Assembly (NCBI GenBank): GCA_963825505.1 | Contig: CAWGTL010000003.1 | Location: 1 to 64,000 of the forward strand | From: JBBQSN01 sp963825505 | GTDB taxonomy: Bacteria; Actinomycetota; Actinomycetes; Actinomycetales; CAWJMD01 | Length of the DNA stretch: 64,000 nt | Direction: 5' to 3' | Part shown: piece after piece, positions 25,371-34,485 of the stretch | Layout: the number at the start of each line of letters is the position of its first letter | How positions within the stretch are numbered: position 1 is the stretch's first letter | Made by a program: the position numbers and the translations under genes | The notes under the pieces: generated by a model | Told to the model about the DNA's origin: nothing | Databases searched by the model: none | The model's input: only the letters and a program-made list of their open reading frames with translations

Positions 25371-27749
25371 TCAGCGCCCGGGCGCCAGCAGGTCGACCAG
25401 GCGCCCCTTCCAGCCGCGGTGCCGGCGCACCTGGGTCGCGACGGCGTCCGCGGCCCGCCAGGCCCGGTCCGCGATCTCCGGCCCCACGCCGTCGCGGGCG
25501 AACAGGGCACGGGTGGCGGCGCCGCTGACCACCGCGAGCGGCACGGCCGCCGGCTCTCCCACCAGCGCGGACCCGGCGGCGACGGTCTGCCCCCCGGTCA
25601 TCGTGCGCACCCGCGGGACCCCGGCCAGGGCCAGGCCGTCCTGCACCTCGCGCCACGCCGCCAGCACCCGGTCGCGCGGGCTGCCGGTGGTGCGCCGCCG
25701 GCGGCGGCGCAGGGAGGTGACCACCAGGACGCCGAGCACCCAGAGCAGCAGGGCGGCGACGAGCGTGGCGCCGGCGATCCCGACGCCCTCCCACAGCCCG
25801 AGCGGGGCGTCGCTCTCGGCGAGCTCCGGCGGGTCCTCGGGGTCCTCGGTCGCGGCGCCCGGCTGCGGCGTCACGTCGGTGAGGTCGATGTCGTCCGGCT
25901 TGGCGCCGAGGCCCTGCACGATCTCCTGGTCGGTGCTCGCCCCGGGCACGGGCACCGGGTAGAACGGCCGCCAGCCGAGGTCGCCGAGCCAGACCTCGGG
26001 GTACACCAGGACGTCGCGGGTGGTGACCTCCACGCCGGCTCCGCCCAGCAGCCGGGTCGGCTCGGCCAGGTCGGGGTCGGTGGTGAGCGGGGTGCTGTCG
26101 ACCGCGACCGCGCCGTCGACCGGGGCCACCCGGGCCGGGTCGTCGGCCGCGGTGCCGGGCGTGAAGCCGACCGTGACGCGGGAGGCGTAGCCGAGGTGGC
26201 GCGCCATCACCGCGTACGCAGCAGCGAACTGCTCCATCGTCCCCGACTGCCCGGGCGCGACGAAGTCGCCCAGGGTCTTGGCCGAGTGGCCCGGCAGCGC
26301 GGCCGGGTCGTAGGTGAGGTTCTTGCGCATCCACTGCTCGAGCAGCAGCAGCCGCTGGATGTCGGAGGTGGCGCCGGCGACGGCCTCGTCGGCGGTGGCG
26401 CCGAGGCTCTCCGGCAGGTCCTCCGGCACGGTGCGGAGCCCGTCGAGGGCCGGGTCGTCGCCCGCCCCCGCGACCTTGACCCACTCGTCGTCGAGGTCGC
26501 GCAGGGTGCTGTCGACGGCGTAGACGCTGCCCGCGGTGCCGACCGCGGTGCCGACGACGTCGCCGGAGGCGGGCGCCACCTTGACGGTGAGGTCGCGCAC
26601 GGCGGTGGCGCGGTCGGGCGCGGGCAGCCACGGCCCGGGCAGGGTGCCGACCGCCACCCGGGTGCTGACGTCGCGGGTGGTGACGCCCTGGTCGCCCTCC
26701 GGGCCGTCCGGCAGTCGCGGGCCGGCCACGACGTACGCCTCGTCGGTGGTCCAGGCCGTGCCGTCGTAGCCGTCCAGCGAGACCCAGCGCAGCGTGTCGG
26801 TGGGCTCCAGGTCGCCGTCGACGGCGAACAGCGGGCGCACGGGCCCGGCCAGCCACGACGACACCCGCGACAGCGGGCTCTGGCCGGCGCTGGAGTCCTG
26901 CGGCGGCTCGACGTACTGCCGGGGGTCGAACGGCGCCTGGCGGTCGGCCCACGGCAGCCGCGGCCCGAGCAGGGTGCCCGCGGCGGCCGCCAGCGCGGCG
27001 ACCACGACGACCGCGGCCACCCGGTACAGCGCGGACAGGGTGTCGGGCGCCGGCGGGGTGGCCGCGCCGCGCTCGCCCGGAGCCGGCAGCGCGCGCGCCA
27101 GCGCCACGTGCACCGAGGCGACGACCACCAGCAGGGCGCTCAGCAGCAGCGCGTGCCCGCCCGCCGGGAGGCCGAAGGCGACGGCCAGGCCGAGCACGAG
27201 CACGGCGGGGACGGACGGCAGCAGCGCGAACCGGCTGCGCAGGGCGGCCTCGCCGGCGAGCAGCGACGCGACCCAGACCAGCAGCATCAGGGCGAGCACG
27301 GCGGGCGCGTCGGCGGCTGCCGGGAGGGTCGAGGTGAGCAGCGTGCGCCAGGTGCCGCCGAAGGCCCGCAGGGCGTCGTAGCCGGTGACCGGCCCCGCCG
27401 CTGCCGCGAGCCGGTCGGCCACCAGAGGGCCGGCCGCCCCGGCCAGCAGCAGCGACACCGGCACGGTGACGGTCCCGGGCGGCGTGGGCCGTCCGACCGC
27501 ACGAGCGACCAGCGACGCGACGGCCAGGACCAGCGCCGGCCCGAGGGTGCCGACGAGCACGGGTCCGAGGGTCGCGGACGGCTCGAGGACGCGGGCGAAG
27601 CCCCAGCCGCCGACCCCCGTGGCGACCACGGCGGTCAGCAGCAGCGGGAGCCGCTCCACGGCCCCCGGCGGGGTCGAGCCGGGGCGGGGGCGGCGGGCGT
27701 CGGGGACCGGGACCTCGACCCGCGAGGTGCGGGTGGCCGTGGCCGTCAC
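25371..27749 (-). CDS. TgpA-like transglutaminase-fold membrane protein lacking catalytic residues
   Basis: 792 residues: six or seven transmembrane segments (about 33-265), an extracytoplasmic transglutaminase-like domain (about 310-600), a linker, one more membrane helix (655-680) and a cytoplasmic DUF4129-like tail. Compared with TgpA-type enzymes, the catalytic Cys position is Met505 (GTMEQFAAAYAVMA), the His position is Leu581 (in VLVYPEVWLGDLGW) and the Asp position is Tyr597 (in PFYPVP). All three catalytic residues are gone while the fold is kept, so it is probably a binding or scaffold protein. GTG at 27749 overlaps the DUF58 stop (GTGA). Third gene of the MoxR-DUF58 operon. Confidence 0.88.
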   Translation of the reverse strand: MTATATRTSRVEVPVPDARRPRPGSTPPGAVERLPLLLTAVVATGVGGWGFARVLEPSATLGPVLVGTLGPALVLAVASLVARAVGRPTPPGTVTVPVSLLLAGAAGPLVADRLAAAAGPVTGYDALRAFGGTWRTLLTSTLPAAADAPAVLALMLLVWVASLLAGEAALRSRFALLPSVPAVLVLGLAVAFGLPAGGHALLLSALLVVVASVHVALARALPAPGERGAATPPAPDTLSALYRVAAVVVVAALAAAAGTLLGPRLPWADRQAPFDPRQYVEPPQDSSAGQSPLSRVSSWLAGPVRPLFAVDGDLEPTDTLRWVSLDGYDGTAWTTDEAYVVAGPRLPDGPEGDQGVTTRDVSTRVAVGTLPGPWLPAPDRATAVRDLTVKVAPASGDVVGTAVGTAGSVYAVDSTLRDLDDEWVKVAGAGDDPALDGLRTVPEDLPESLGATADEAVAGATSDIQRLLLLEQWMRKNLTYDPAALPGHSAKTLGDFVAPGQSGTMEQFAAAYAVMARHLGYASRVTVGFTPGTAADDPARVAPVDGAVAVDSTPLTTDPDLAEPTRLLGGAGVEVTTRDVLVYPEVWLGDLGWRPFYPVPVPGASTDQEIVQGLGAKPDDIDLTDVTPQPGAATEDPEDPPELAESDAPLGLWEGVGIAGATLVAALLLWVLGVLVVTSLRRRRRRTTGSPRDRVLAAWREVQDGLALAGVPRVRTMTGGQTVAAGSALVGEPAAVPLAVVSGAATRALFARDGVGPEIADRAWRAADAVATQVRRHRGWKGRLVDLLAPGR

Positions 27750-28927
27750 CGCCTGCTCCAGACGTTCCACGCGGTGACCGCCTGCAGCGCGCTCTCGGAG
27801 TCGATGACGACCAGGTCGTCCGAGCCGCCGGCCGGCTCGGTGCCGAGCGGCACCAGGCGCAGCAGCAGCGCCCGGTCGTAGCGGCGGGCCAGGGTCCGCA
27901 GCGCCGACAGGTCGTCCGCCCCGTCGCCGCCCTGCTGGGCACCGGTGACGGCCACGACGGTGCTGTTGGACCGGCGGTGGTCGATGCCGTCGGCCAGGCC
28001 CATGAACCCGTCGTCGGAGTCGGCGTCGATCCCGCAGAGCAGGTCGAGCATCGAGCGGGTCTCCTCGGTGCTGCCCTTGGCCTCGGCCTGCACCCCGCCG
28101 GTGGTGACCAGCCGGCACGGGAACTGCGCCCGGGTGGCCGCCGTCAGCAGGCTCGCGACGACGTCGACCGCCTCCTCGAACCGGTCGCCGTCGTCGTACG
28201 AGGCGGCCCGGGTGTCGAACAGCACCGTGGTGTGCGGCATCGCGGTGTCGACGCTCTCCTTCACCATCAGCGTCCCCACCCGCGCGGACGACTTCCAGTG
28301 GATGAGGCGCATGTCGTCGCCGCGCACGTACTCGCGCAGCGCCTGGAAGGTGATCGAGCCGCGCGGGGCCTTGTCGGACGTGGGGCCGTCGAGGTGCCGG
28401 GCGCGTCCGGACGCGGCGAGGTCGAGGGTGTGCACCTTCGGGTGGACGAAGACCTTCCGCAGCTGCTCGACCTCCTGGCGCCGGCGCCACAGCCCGAACG
28501 GGTCGCTGCGCTCCCAGCGCAGCGGGCCGACGGTCAGCACCCCGCGCCGGTCGGTGGGCAGCCGGTAGGTGCGCCGGCGCACGCCCGAGCGCGCCAGGGT
28601 CGGCACGGCCACCCGCAGCTCGGTGGTCGACGTCGTGGAGCCCACGGTGCGGGTGACCGGCTCGACCACCTCGACCCGCAGCCGCCGCCGCGACGACGGG
28701 TTGCGCACCACCAGCAGCGCGATCGCGGGGTCGCCCCGGGTGACCCGCAGGGGGTCGACCTGGCGGTCGACGTGCACGGCCGGGCGGCCGGCGACCAGGA
28801 GGGCACCGAACGCGAGCAGCCCGAACGCGCCCACGCCGAGCGCGAGCAGCTCGGGGTAGCCCAGCGAGTACCCGAGCACCAGCAGCACGACGCCGGTGGT
28901 CGCCGCCACCCAGCCGGACCGGGTCAC
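27746..28927 (-). CDS. DUF58 domain protein
   Basis: 393 residues: two N-terminal hydrophobic helices (VAATTGVVLLVLGY and LLALGVGAFGLLAFGALLVA), a beta-sandwich region, then the DUF58 signature at REYVRGDDMRLIHWKSSARVGTLMVKE followed by a von Willebrand A-like domain (HTTVLFDTR). DUF58 proteins accompany MoxR ATPases and TgpA-type proteins and are thought to act at the membrane in assembly or chaperone-like processes. It starts 16 bases after the MoxR stop and its TGA overlaps the next GTG, so it is within one operon. Confidence 0.93.
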   Translation of the reverse strand: MTRSGWVAATTGVVLLVLGYSLGYPELLALGVGAFGLLAFGALLVAGRPAVHVDRQVDPLRVTRGDPAIALLVVRNPSSRRRLRVEVVEPVTRTVGSTTSTTELRVAVPTLARSGVRRRTYRLPTDRRGVLTVGPLRWERSDPFGLWRRRQEVEQLRKVFVHPKVHTLDLAASGRARHLDGPTSDKAPRGSITFQALREYVRGDDMRLIHWKSSARVGTLMVKESVDTAMPHTTVLFDTRAASYDDGDRFEEAVDVVASLLTAATRAQFPCRLVTTGGVQAEAKGSTEETRSMLDLLCGIDADSDDGFMGLADGIDHRRSNSTVVAVTGAQQGGDGADDLSALRTLARRYDRALLLRLVPLGTEPAGGSDDLVVIDSESALQAVTAWNVWSRR

Positions 28928-28943
28928 CTCGCGTCCCCGTCCG

Positions 28944-29966
28944 TCAGACCAGGGCCGGCTCTGCCGCCGGGCCGTTCGGCACCTCGGTGGCGTCGAGCAC
29001 CCGCTCGACCAGCGACTCCTGGGTGACCCCTCGCACCTGCGCCTCGGCCGACAGCAGCACCCGGTGCGCGAGCACCGGCACCGCGAGCGCCTTGACGTCC
29101 TCGGGCGTCACGAAGTCGCGGCCCTGGGACGCGGCCCGCACCCGGGACGCGCGCAGCAGCGCGATCGACCCGCGCGGCGAGGCGCCGAGGCGGGCGTCGG
29201 ACAGCGTGCGGGTGGCCGCCACGACCTGCACCACGTAGCGCTGCAGCTCGGGCGAGGCGTGCACCTGGTCGGTGGCGGTGATCATCGCCTGCACCTGCTC
29301 GATCTCGACCACCGGCTGCAGGTCCTCCGGGCGGCGGTGCCGGCTGCGGCCGGTCATCACCTCGATCTCGGAGTCGATGTCGGGATACCCCATCGCGATC
29401 CGCATCAGGAACCGGTCGAGCTGGGCCTCCGGCAGCGCGTACGTGCCGTCCATGTCGATCGGGTTCTGGGTGGCGACCACCATGAAGGGCCTCGGCACCA
29501 GGTGCGGCTCGCCGTCGACGGTGACCTGCTGCTCCTCCATCACCTCGAGCAGCGAGGACTGCGTCTTCGGCGAGGCGCGGTTGATCTCGTCGCCGAGCAC
29601 GACGTTCGCGAACACCGGGCCGCGGTGGAACTCGAACTCCTGCGAGCGCTGGTTGTAGATCGACACGCCGCTGACGTCGGAGGGCAGCAGGTCGGGGGTG
29701 AACTGGATCCGGTGGTACGAGGCCCGCACCGAGGCGGCCAGCGCCCGGGCCAGCGTGGTCTTCCCCGTGCCCGGCACGTCCTCGACCAGCAGGTGCCCCT
29801 CGGAGAGCAGGCACACCAGCGCGAGGTCGACGACGTCGTCCTTGCCGCGCACCACCTGCTTGACGTTGTCGGCCACCACCGCGAACCCCCGCGCGATGTC
29901 CTGGACCGACAGGCCGTACCCGCGCCCGCCGTCGAGCGGACCCGTCAGGGCATCATGCTGCGTCAC
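28944..29966 (-). CDS. MoxR family AAA+ ATPase
   Basis: 340-residue AAA+ ATPase. Walker A is seen in EDVPGTGKTTLARAL, Walker B in VVLGDEINRASPKTQSSLLEVMEE, sensor 1 in VVATQNPIDMDGTYALPEAQLDRFL, and sensor 2 near SPRGSIALLRASR. MoxR proteins act as chaperone-like remodelers for partner proteins bearing DUF58/VWA domains, as encoded next. GTG at 29966 is preceded by GGGGAG; an in-frame upstream start (30038) adds poorly conserved sequence. First gene of a four-gene surface-associated operon with the FN3 protein at the end. Confidence 0.95.
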   Translation of the reverse strand: MTQHDALTGPLDGGRGYGLSVQDIARGFAVVADNVKQVVRGKDDVVDLALVCLLSEGHLLVEDVPGTGKTTLARALAASVRASYHRIQFTPDLLPSDVSGVSIYNQRSQEFEFHRGPVFANVVLGDEINRASPKTQSSLLEVMEEQQVTVDGEPHLVPRPFMVVATQNPIDMDGTYALPEAQLDRFLMRIAMGYPDIDSEIEVMTGRSRHRRPEDLQPVVEIEQVQAMITATDQVHASPELQRYVVQVVAATRTLSDARLGASPRGSIALLRASRVRAASQGRDFVTPEDVKALAVPVLAHRVLLSAEAQVRGVTQESLVERVLDATEVPNGPAAEPALV

Positions 29967-30079
29967 GTCGATCTCCCCGTCCTGTTCCCCCTGGCACCCC
30001 GCTGAGGCCGTCTCGACGATCCGGGGGCCGGCCGCCATGGTTCCACAACCGGGACGTCCCGGACGTCCGGCTCATGCAC

Positions 30080-30346
30080 TCAGGTGCCGGTGGGCACCTG
30101 GGTGACCACGACGAGCAGCAGGACGGCCAGGACGACGCAGGCGACGACGTCGAGCGGCTTGGACCGCACCACCAGCGGCCCGGCGGCCGACTCCGGCAGC
30201 ACGGCCCGGGCGAGCGCCACCAGCACGAGCATCCCGGCGAGGATCCGCACCGCGAGGTCGGTGCCCGACCACCAGGCGGCCGCCAGGACGACGGCCAGGC
30301 CCGCGGCGAGCACCGCGAACCAGACCGGCCGGCTGCTCGTCGACAT
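30080..30346 (-). CDS. DUF3017 small membrane protein
   Basis: 88 residues with three hydrophobic helices (PVWFAVLAAGLAVVLAAAWW, AVRILAGMLVLVALARAVL, DVVACVVLAVLLLVVVTQV) and the VRSKPLDV motif typical of DUF3017. In many actinobacteria this gene follows folD; here it stands apart, between the MoxR operon and the kinase. GAGGGAGGGA lies about eight bases before the ATG. Function unknown. Confidence 0.8.
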   Translation of the reverse strand: MSTSSRPVWFAVLAAGLAVVLAAAWWSGTDLAVRILAGMLVLVALARAVLPESAAGPLVVRSKPLDVVACVVLAVLLLVVVTQVPTGT

Positions 30347-30467
30347 CGGTGCGTCCCTCCCTCGTGGTCACGCGCGCCACACGCTAGCGGGCGTGACACA
30401 CTGGCCCGCCGGGGCACACGGGGAGGCGTGCCGGAGCAGGCTCGGGACGGCGAGGGGGTCGCGGCGG

Positions 30468-32156
30468 ATGGTCTTCCGCAGGTCGGCGCAGCGTGCCCGC
30501 GAGGGCGGCGGGCCCGACGTCCCGGACGGCTACACCGACGTCCAGCAGCTCGCCCGCGGCGGGTTCGCGGTGGTCTACCGCGCCCACGACGAGCGGTTCG
30601 ACCGCACGGTGGCGCTGAAGGTCCTCACCCTCGACGGCCTCGACGAGCGCATCCTGCGCCGGTTCCGGGCCGAGTGCATGGCCACCGGCCGGGTCAGCGC
30701 GCACCCGCACATCGTCACCGTCTACGACGCCGGGACCACCCCGGGCCACCGGCCGTGGCTGTCGATGGAGTTCTGCTCCGGCGGCACGCTCGCCGACCGG
30801 GTGGAGCGCGACGGCGCGATGCCGGTCCCCGAGGTGCTCGACGCCGGCGGCAAGCTGGCGAGCGCGCTGCAGGCCGCGCACGGCGCCGGGATCCTGCACC
30901 GCGACGTCAAGCCGCAGAACGTGCTGGTCACCGCCTACGGGGAGCCGGCGCTCGCCGACTTCGGCATCGCCCGGGTCACCACCGAGGGCGACGCGATGAC
31001 GCAGACCGCCGCGTTCACGGTGGTGCACAGCGCCCCCGAGATCCTCGAGGGTGCGGACGCCACCGTCGCCTCCGACGTCTACTCGCTGGCCTCCACGCTG
31101 TACTCGATGCTCGCCGGGCGGGCCGCGTACGCCCGCGAGGCCTCGATCGGCCTGGCGCCGCTGGTCACCCGGATCCTGCGGGGCGAGGTGCCGCGGCTCG
31201 CCCGCGACGACCTGCCCGCCGGCCTGGAGGACCTGCTGCGCGCGGCGCTGTCGTCAGACCCCTCCCGCCGTCCGCAGTCGGCTGCCGAGCTCGCCGGCGG
31301 GCTCGCCGCCTGCGGTGCGCGCACCTCGTCCGGACGCGGCGGGCCGAGCAGGCCCGCGGCGCCTCCGGTGGCACCCACCGGTGCCGGTCCGGGCCCGGCC
31401 GACGACGCCCTGGCCGCGCGGGCCGAGCAGGTGGCCTCCGGCCTGGCGGCCAGCGGGGTCACCGACGCCGCGTCGACGCACGCCGTGGGCTCCGGCCGCC
31501 CCGACACCCCCGCGAGCGCAGGGCTGCCCGCGCCCGGCCAGCGACCCACGTCGCTCACCGGTGCCGCGCCCGGCGCCGCCCAGGCCGACCTCACCCACCG
31601 GCGCGGCGACCTCGAGGCGCTCGGTGCCGGGCTGCCCGCCGCGGCGCCCGCGGCGGCACCCGCACCCGCCGCCCCCGCAGCCGCACCTGGCGCGGCGGCG
31701 CCCGCGCACCGGTCCCCCAGCCGTCGACCGCGGGGGGTCGTGGCGCTGCTCCTGGCCGTCGCGGTGGTGGCGGTGCTCGGCACCGGGGCCGGCGTGGTCT
31801 GGGGGGTGCTGCGCGGGGGCGGCGGCGAGCCGCTGGTCGACCCCACCGTCACCGGCACCAGCACGATCCCGCCCGACGCCGCGGAGTCGGCGCCCCGCGG
31901 GCTCACCGTCCGGGCGGCCGAGGGTCGGCTCGAGCTGTCGTGGACGCTGCCGGACGAGACGATGACTCCGATCGTGCGCTCCGAGCCCGCCGTGGGCGAC
32001 ATGCAGTCGATGAACCCGGGACAGACCAGCCTGACCCTCGTCGACGTCGAGGCCGGGACGTCGTACTGCTTCACCATCCTCGGCCTGAAGAAGGTCGGCG
32101 AGGTCTACGAGAGCTACCCCGGCGACGGCGAACCGGTCTGCGCCACACCGCTCTAG
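30468..32156 (+). CDS. Receptor-like Ser/Thr protein kinase with extracellular FN3-like domain
   Basis: 562 residues. The Hanks-type kinase domain (about 20-285) has the Gly loop LARGGFAVVYRA, VALKVL with the ATP Lys, ILHRDVKPQN, LADFGIA and HSAPEIL, so it should be active. A long Ala/Pro-rich juxtamembrane linker follows, then one transmembrane helix (GVVALLLAVAVVAVLGTGAG) and a ~90-residue extracytoplasmic fibronectin-III-like domain (GLTVRAAEGRLELSWTLP to VCATPL). The outer domain differs from PASTA kinases. It is convergent with purH, and its neighbourhood to the MoxR/FN3 operon suggests surface sensing. ATG at 30468 begins the conserved frame. Confidence 0.92.
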   Translation: MVFRRSAQRAREGGGPDVPDGYTDVQQLARGGFAVVYRAHDERFDRTVALKVLTLDGLDERILRRFRAECMATGRVSAHPHIVTVYDAGTTPGHRPWLSMEFCSGGTLADRVERDGAMPVPEVLDAGGKLASALQAAHGAGILHRDVKPQNVLVTAYGEPALADFGIARVTTEGDAMTQTAAFTVVHSAPEILEGADATVASDVYSLASTLYSMLAGRAAYAREASIGLAPLVTRILRGEVPRLARDDLPAGLEDLLRAALSSDPSRRPQSAAELAGGLAACGARTSSGRGGPSRPAAPPVAPTGAGPGPADDALAARAEQVASGLAASGVTDAASTHAVGSGRPDTPASAGLPAPGQRPTSLTGAAPGAAQADLTHRRGDLEALGAGLPAAAPAAAPAPAAPAAAPGAAAPAHRSPSRRPRGVVALLLAVAVVAVLGTGAGVVWGVLRGGGGEPLVDPTVTGTSTIPPDAAESAPRGLTVRAAEGRLELSWTLPDETMTPIVRSEPAVGDMQSMNPGQTSLTLVDVEAGTSYCFTILGLKKVGEVYESYPGDGEPVCATPL

Positions 32157-32168
32157 CGCTGGGCGGCG

Positions 32169-33767
32169 TCAGTGCGCGAAGTGCCGCGTGCCCGTCGTGT
32201 AGAGGCTGATCCCGGCCGCGCGGGCGGCCGCGAAGACCTCCTCGTCGCGCACGGACCCTCCTGGCTGCACCACCGCGCGGACGCCGGCGTCGAGCAGCAC
32301 CTGCAGGCCGTCGGCGAACGGGAAGAAGGCGTCGGACGCCGCCACCGAGCCGCGGGCGCGGTCCTCGCCCGCCCGCGACACCGCGAGCCGGCACGAGTCG
32401 ACCCGGTTGACCTGCCCCATCCCGATGCCGACCGCGGCCAGCCCCTTCGCCAGGAGGATCGCGTTCGACCGCACCGAACGCACTGCGCGCCAGGCGAACA
32501 CGAGGTCGGCGAGGACGGCGTCGTCCGCCGGCTCACCCGCAGCCAGCGTCCAGGTCGACGGGTCGTCGCCGTCGGCGTCGATGCGGTCGACCATCTGCAG
32601 CAGCATGCCGCCGGAGACCTGGCGGATCTCGGCCGGGTCGCGGCGGTAGCCGTCCGGCAGCTCGAGCAGACGCACGTTCTTCTTCCTCGTCAGCAGGGCG
32701 AACGCGTCGGTCTCGAACGACGGCGCGACCACGACCTCGGTGAAGACCTCGGCCACCTGCTCGGCCATCGCCAGCGTCACCGGGCGGTTGGCGGCGATGA
32801 CCCCACCGAACGCCGAGACCGGGTCGCACGCATGGGCTCTCGCGTGCGCCTGCGCGACGTCGTCGCCGACGGCGATGCCGCACGGGTTGGCGTGCTTGAT
32901 GATCGCGACGGCGGGCTGGTCGAAGTCGTGGGCGGCCCGCAGCGCGGCGTCGGCGTCGACGTAGTTGTTGTACGACATCGCCTTGCCGTGCAGCACCGTC
33001 CCCTGCGCGATGCCCGGCGTCGCGTTCTTCTCCACGTACAGGGCGCCGCCCTGGTGCGGGTTCTCGCCGTACCGCAGCACGTCGGCGCGCTCGAGGGCGA
33101 GCCCGGCGTAGGCCGGCCAGCCGTCCGTCATCTCGTCGTCGAGGTGGGTGGCGCACCAGCTCGCGACGCCGGCGTCGTACGCGGCTGTGTGCGCGAACGC
33201 GAGGGAGGCGAGCCGGCGGCGGGCGGCCAGGTCGAAGCCGCCGGAGCGGGCCGCCTCGACGACGGCCGGGTACGCGGCGGGGTCGACCACGACGGCCACG
33301 CTCGCGTGGTTCTTCGCGGCGGCGCGCACCATCGACGGTCCCCCGATGTCGATCTGCTCCACGACGTCCTCGGGACCGGCGCCGGAGGCGACGGTGTCGG
33401 CGAACGGGTACAGGTTGCCGACCACGAGGTCGAACGGCTCGACCTCGAGGTCCTCCAGCTGCTGCACGTGCGCCGGGTTGCGGCGGTCGGCCAGGATGCC
33501 GGCGTGCACCCGCGGGTGCAGGGTCTTGACCCGGCCGTCCAGGCACTCGGGGAAGCCGGTGACCTCCTCGACGGTGGTGACCGGCACGCCCGCCTCGGAG
33601 ATCCGCGCGGCGGTCGACCCGGTGGACACGATCGTCACCCCGGCCTCGTGCAGGCCCACGGCGAGCTCGACCAGCCCGGTCTTGTCGTAGACGGACACCA
33701 GCGCGCGACGCAGCGGGCGGTGGCCGGCGTCCTCGGGGCGCGGGGAGGTGGTGCTGGCAGCAGTCAC
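32169..33767 (-). CDS. purH: Bifunctional AICAR formyltransferase/IMP cyclohydrolase PurH
   Basis: Last two steps of purine synthesis, using 10-formyl-THF. The 532-residue protein has the N-terminal IMP cyclohydrolase domain (RRALVSVYDKTGLVELA, STGSTAARI, FPECLDGRVKTLHPRVHAGIL) and the AICAR transformylase domain (LRYGENPHQ, AIIKHANPCGIA, SAFGGVIAANR, and the C-terminal VQPGGSVRDEEVFAAARAAGISLYTTGTRHF). The GTG start overlaps the TGA of purN (GTGA). It stops 12 bases from the convergent kinase stop. Confidence 0.97.
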   Translation of the reverse strand: MTAASTTSPRPEDAGHRPLRRALVSVYDKTGLVELAVGLHEAGVTIVSTGSTAARISEAGVPVTTVEEVTGFPECLDGRVKTLHPRVHAGILADRRNPAHVQQLEDLEVEPFDLVVGNLYPFADTVASGAGPEDVVEQIDIGGPSMVRAAAKNHASVAVVVDPAAYPAVVEAARSGGFDLAARRRLASLAFAHTAAYDAGVASWCATHLDDEMTDGWPAYAGLALERADVLRYGENPHQGGALYVEKNATPGIAQGTVLHGKAMSYNNYVDADAALRAAHDFDQPAVAIIKHANPCGIAVGDDVAQAHARAHACDPVSAFGGVIAANRPVTLAMAEQVAEVFTEVVVAPSFETDAFALLTRKKNVRLLELPDGYRRDPAEIRQVSGGMLLQMVDRIDADGDDPSTWTLAAGEPADDAVLADLVFAWRAVRSVRSNAILLAKGLAAVGIGMGQVNRVDSCRLAVSRAGEDRARGSVAASDAFFPFADGLQVLLDAGVRAVVQPGGSVRDEEVFAAARAAGISLYTTGTRHFAH

Positions 33768-34417
33768 GGCACGGTGACCTTCCTGTCGGTGACGGTCCAT
33801 CCGCCGCGGGCCATCCGGCCCACGGTGTCGACGAGCATCGCGCGCTCGGCCTGCTTGATCCGCTCGTGCAGCGTCTCGACGGTGTCGTCGTCGGCCACCT
33901 CGACGGCCCGCTGGGCGACCACCGCCCCGGTGTCGACGCCGTCGTCCACCACGAACAGCGTGCACCCCGTGACCTTGACCCCGTAGGCGAGGGCATCGGC
34001 CGGGCCGGTGGTGCCGGGGAAGGACGGCGACAGCGCGGGGTGGGTGTTGACCACGCGGCCGGGGAAGCGTGCGAGGAACGCCGGACCGGTGAGCTTCATG
34101 AAGCCGGCGAGCACCACGAGGTCGGGCTCGTGGGCCGCCACCGTGTCGGCGAGCGCTGCGTCCCACGCGGGACGGTCGGCGTGGTCGGCCAGCCGCAGGA
34201 CGAACGTGGGGACGCCGGCGTCCTCGGCCCGGCGGACCCCCGCGGTGCCGGGACGGTCGGCGCCGACGGCCACGACCCGGGCGCCGAAGGCGGGGTCGGA
34301 CGACGCGTCGAGCAGCGCCTGGAGGTTGGTGCCGGCGCCGGAGACCAGCACGACGAGGCGGGCCGGGCGACCGGGTGCGGCGAGGGCCGGCACCCGGGTG
34401 GAAGACTCGGCCGTCAC
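33764..34417 (-). CDS. purN: Phosphoribosylglycinamide formyltransferase PurN
   Basis: Transfers the formyl group of 10-formyl-THF to GAR in purine synthesis. The 217-residue protein shows LVVLVSGAGTNLQALLDA (phosphate-binding loop), VVLAGFMKLTGPAFLARFPGRVVNTHPALSPSFPG with the catalytic Asn/His, and GCTLFVVDDGVDTGAVVAQ with the catalytic Asp. The ASP-rich first segment is short; GTG at 34417 is chosen because it is leaderless-like (TACCGT seven bases upstream). Overlaps purH, forming a purN-purH operon. Confidence 0.96.
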   Translation of the reverse strand: MTAESSTRVPALAAPGRPARLVVLVSGAGTNLQALLDASSDPAFGARVVAVGADRPGTAGVRRAEDAGVPTFVLRLADHADRPAWDAALADTVAAHEPDLVVLAGFMKLTGPAFLARFPGRVVNTHPALSPSFPGTTGPADALAYGVKVTGCTLFVVDDGVDTGAVVAQRAVEVADDDTVETLHERIKQAERAMLVDTVGRMARGGWTVTDRKVTVP

Positions 34418-34424
34418 GGGGCCG

Positions 34425-34430
34425 ACGGTA
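34425..34430 (-). promoter_or_regulatory. -10 element for purN-purH
   Basis: TACCGT on the minus strand, seven bases before the GTG of purN, with no ribosome binding site between; consistent with a leaderless transcript. Confidence 0.5.
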
Positions 34431-34485
34431 TCGGCTCCGTCCCCGACGCCCGACGACGGGACCGACCGCTGAGGAGACCACGACC

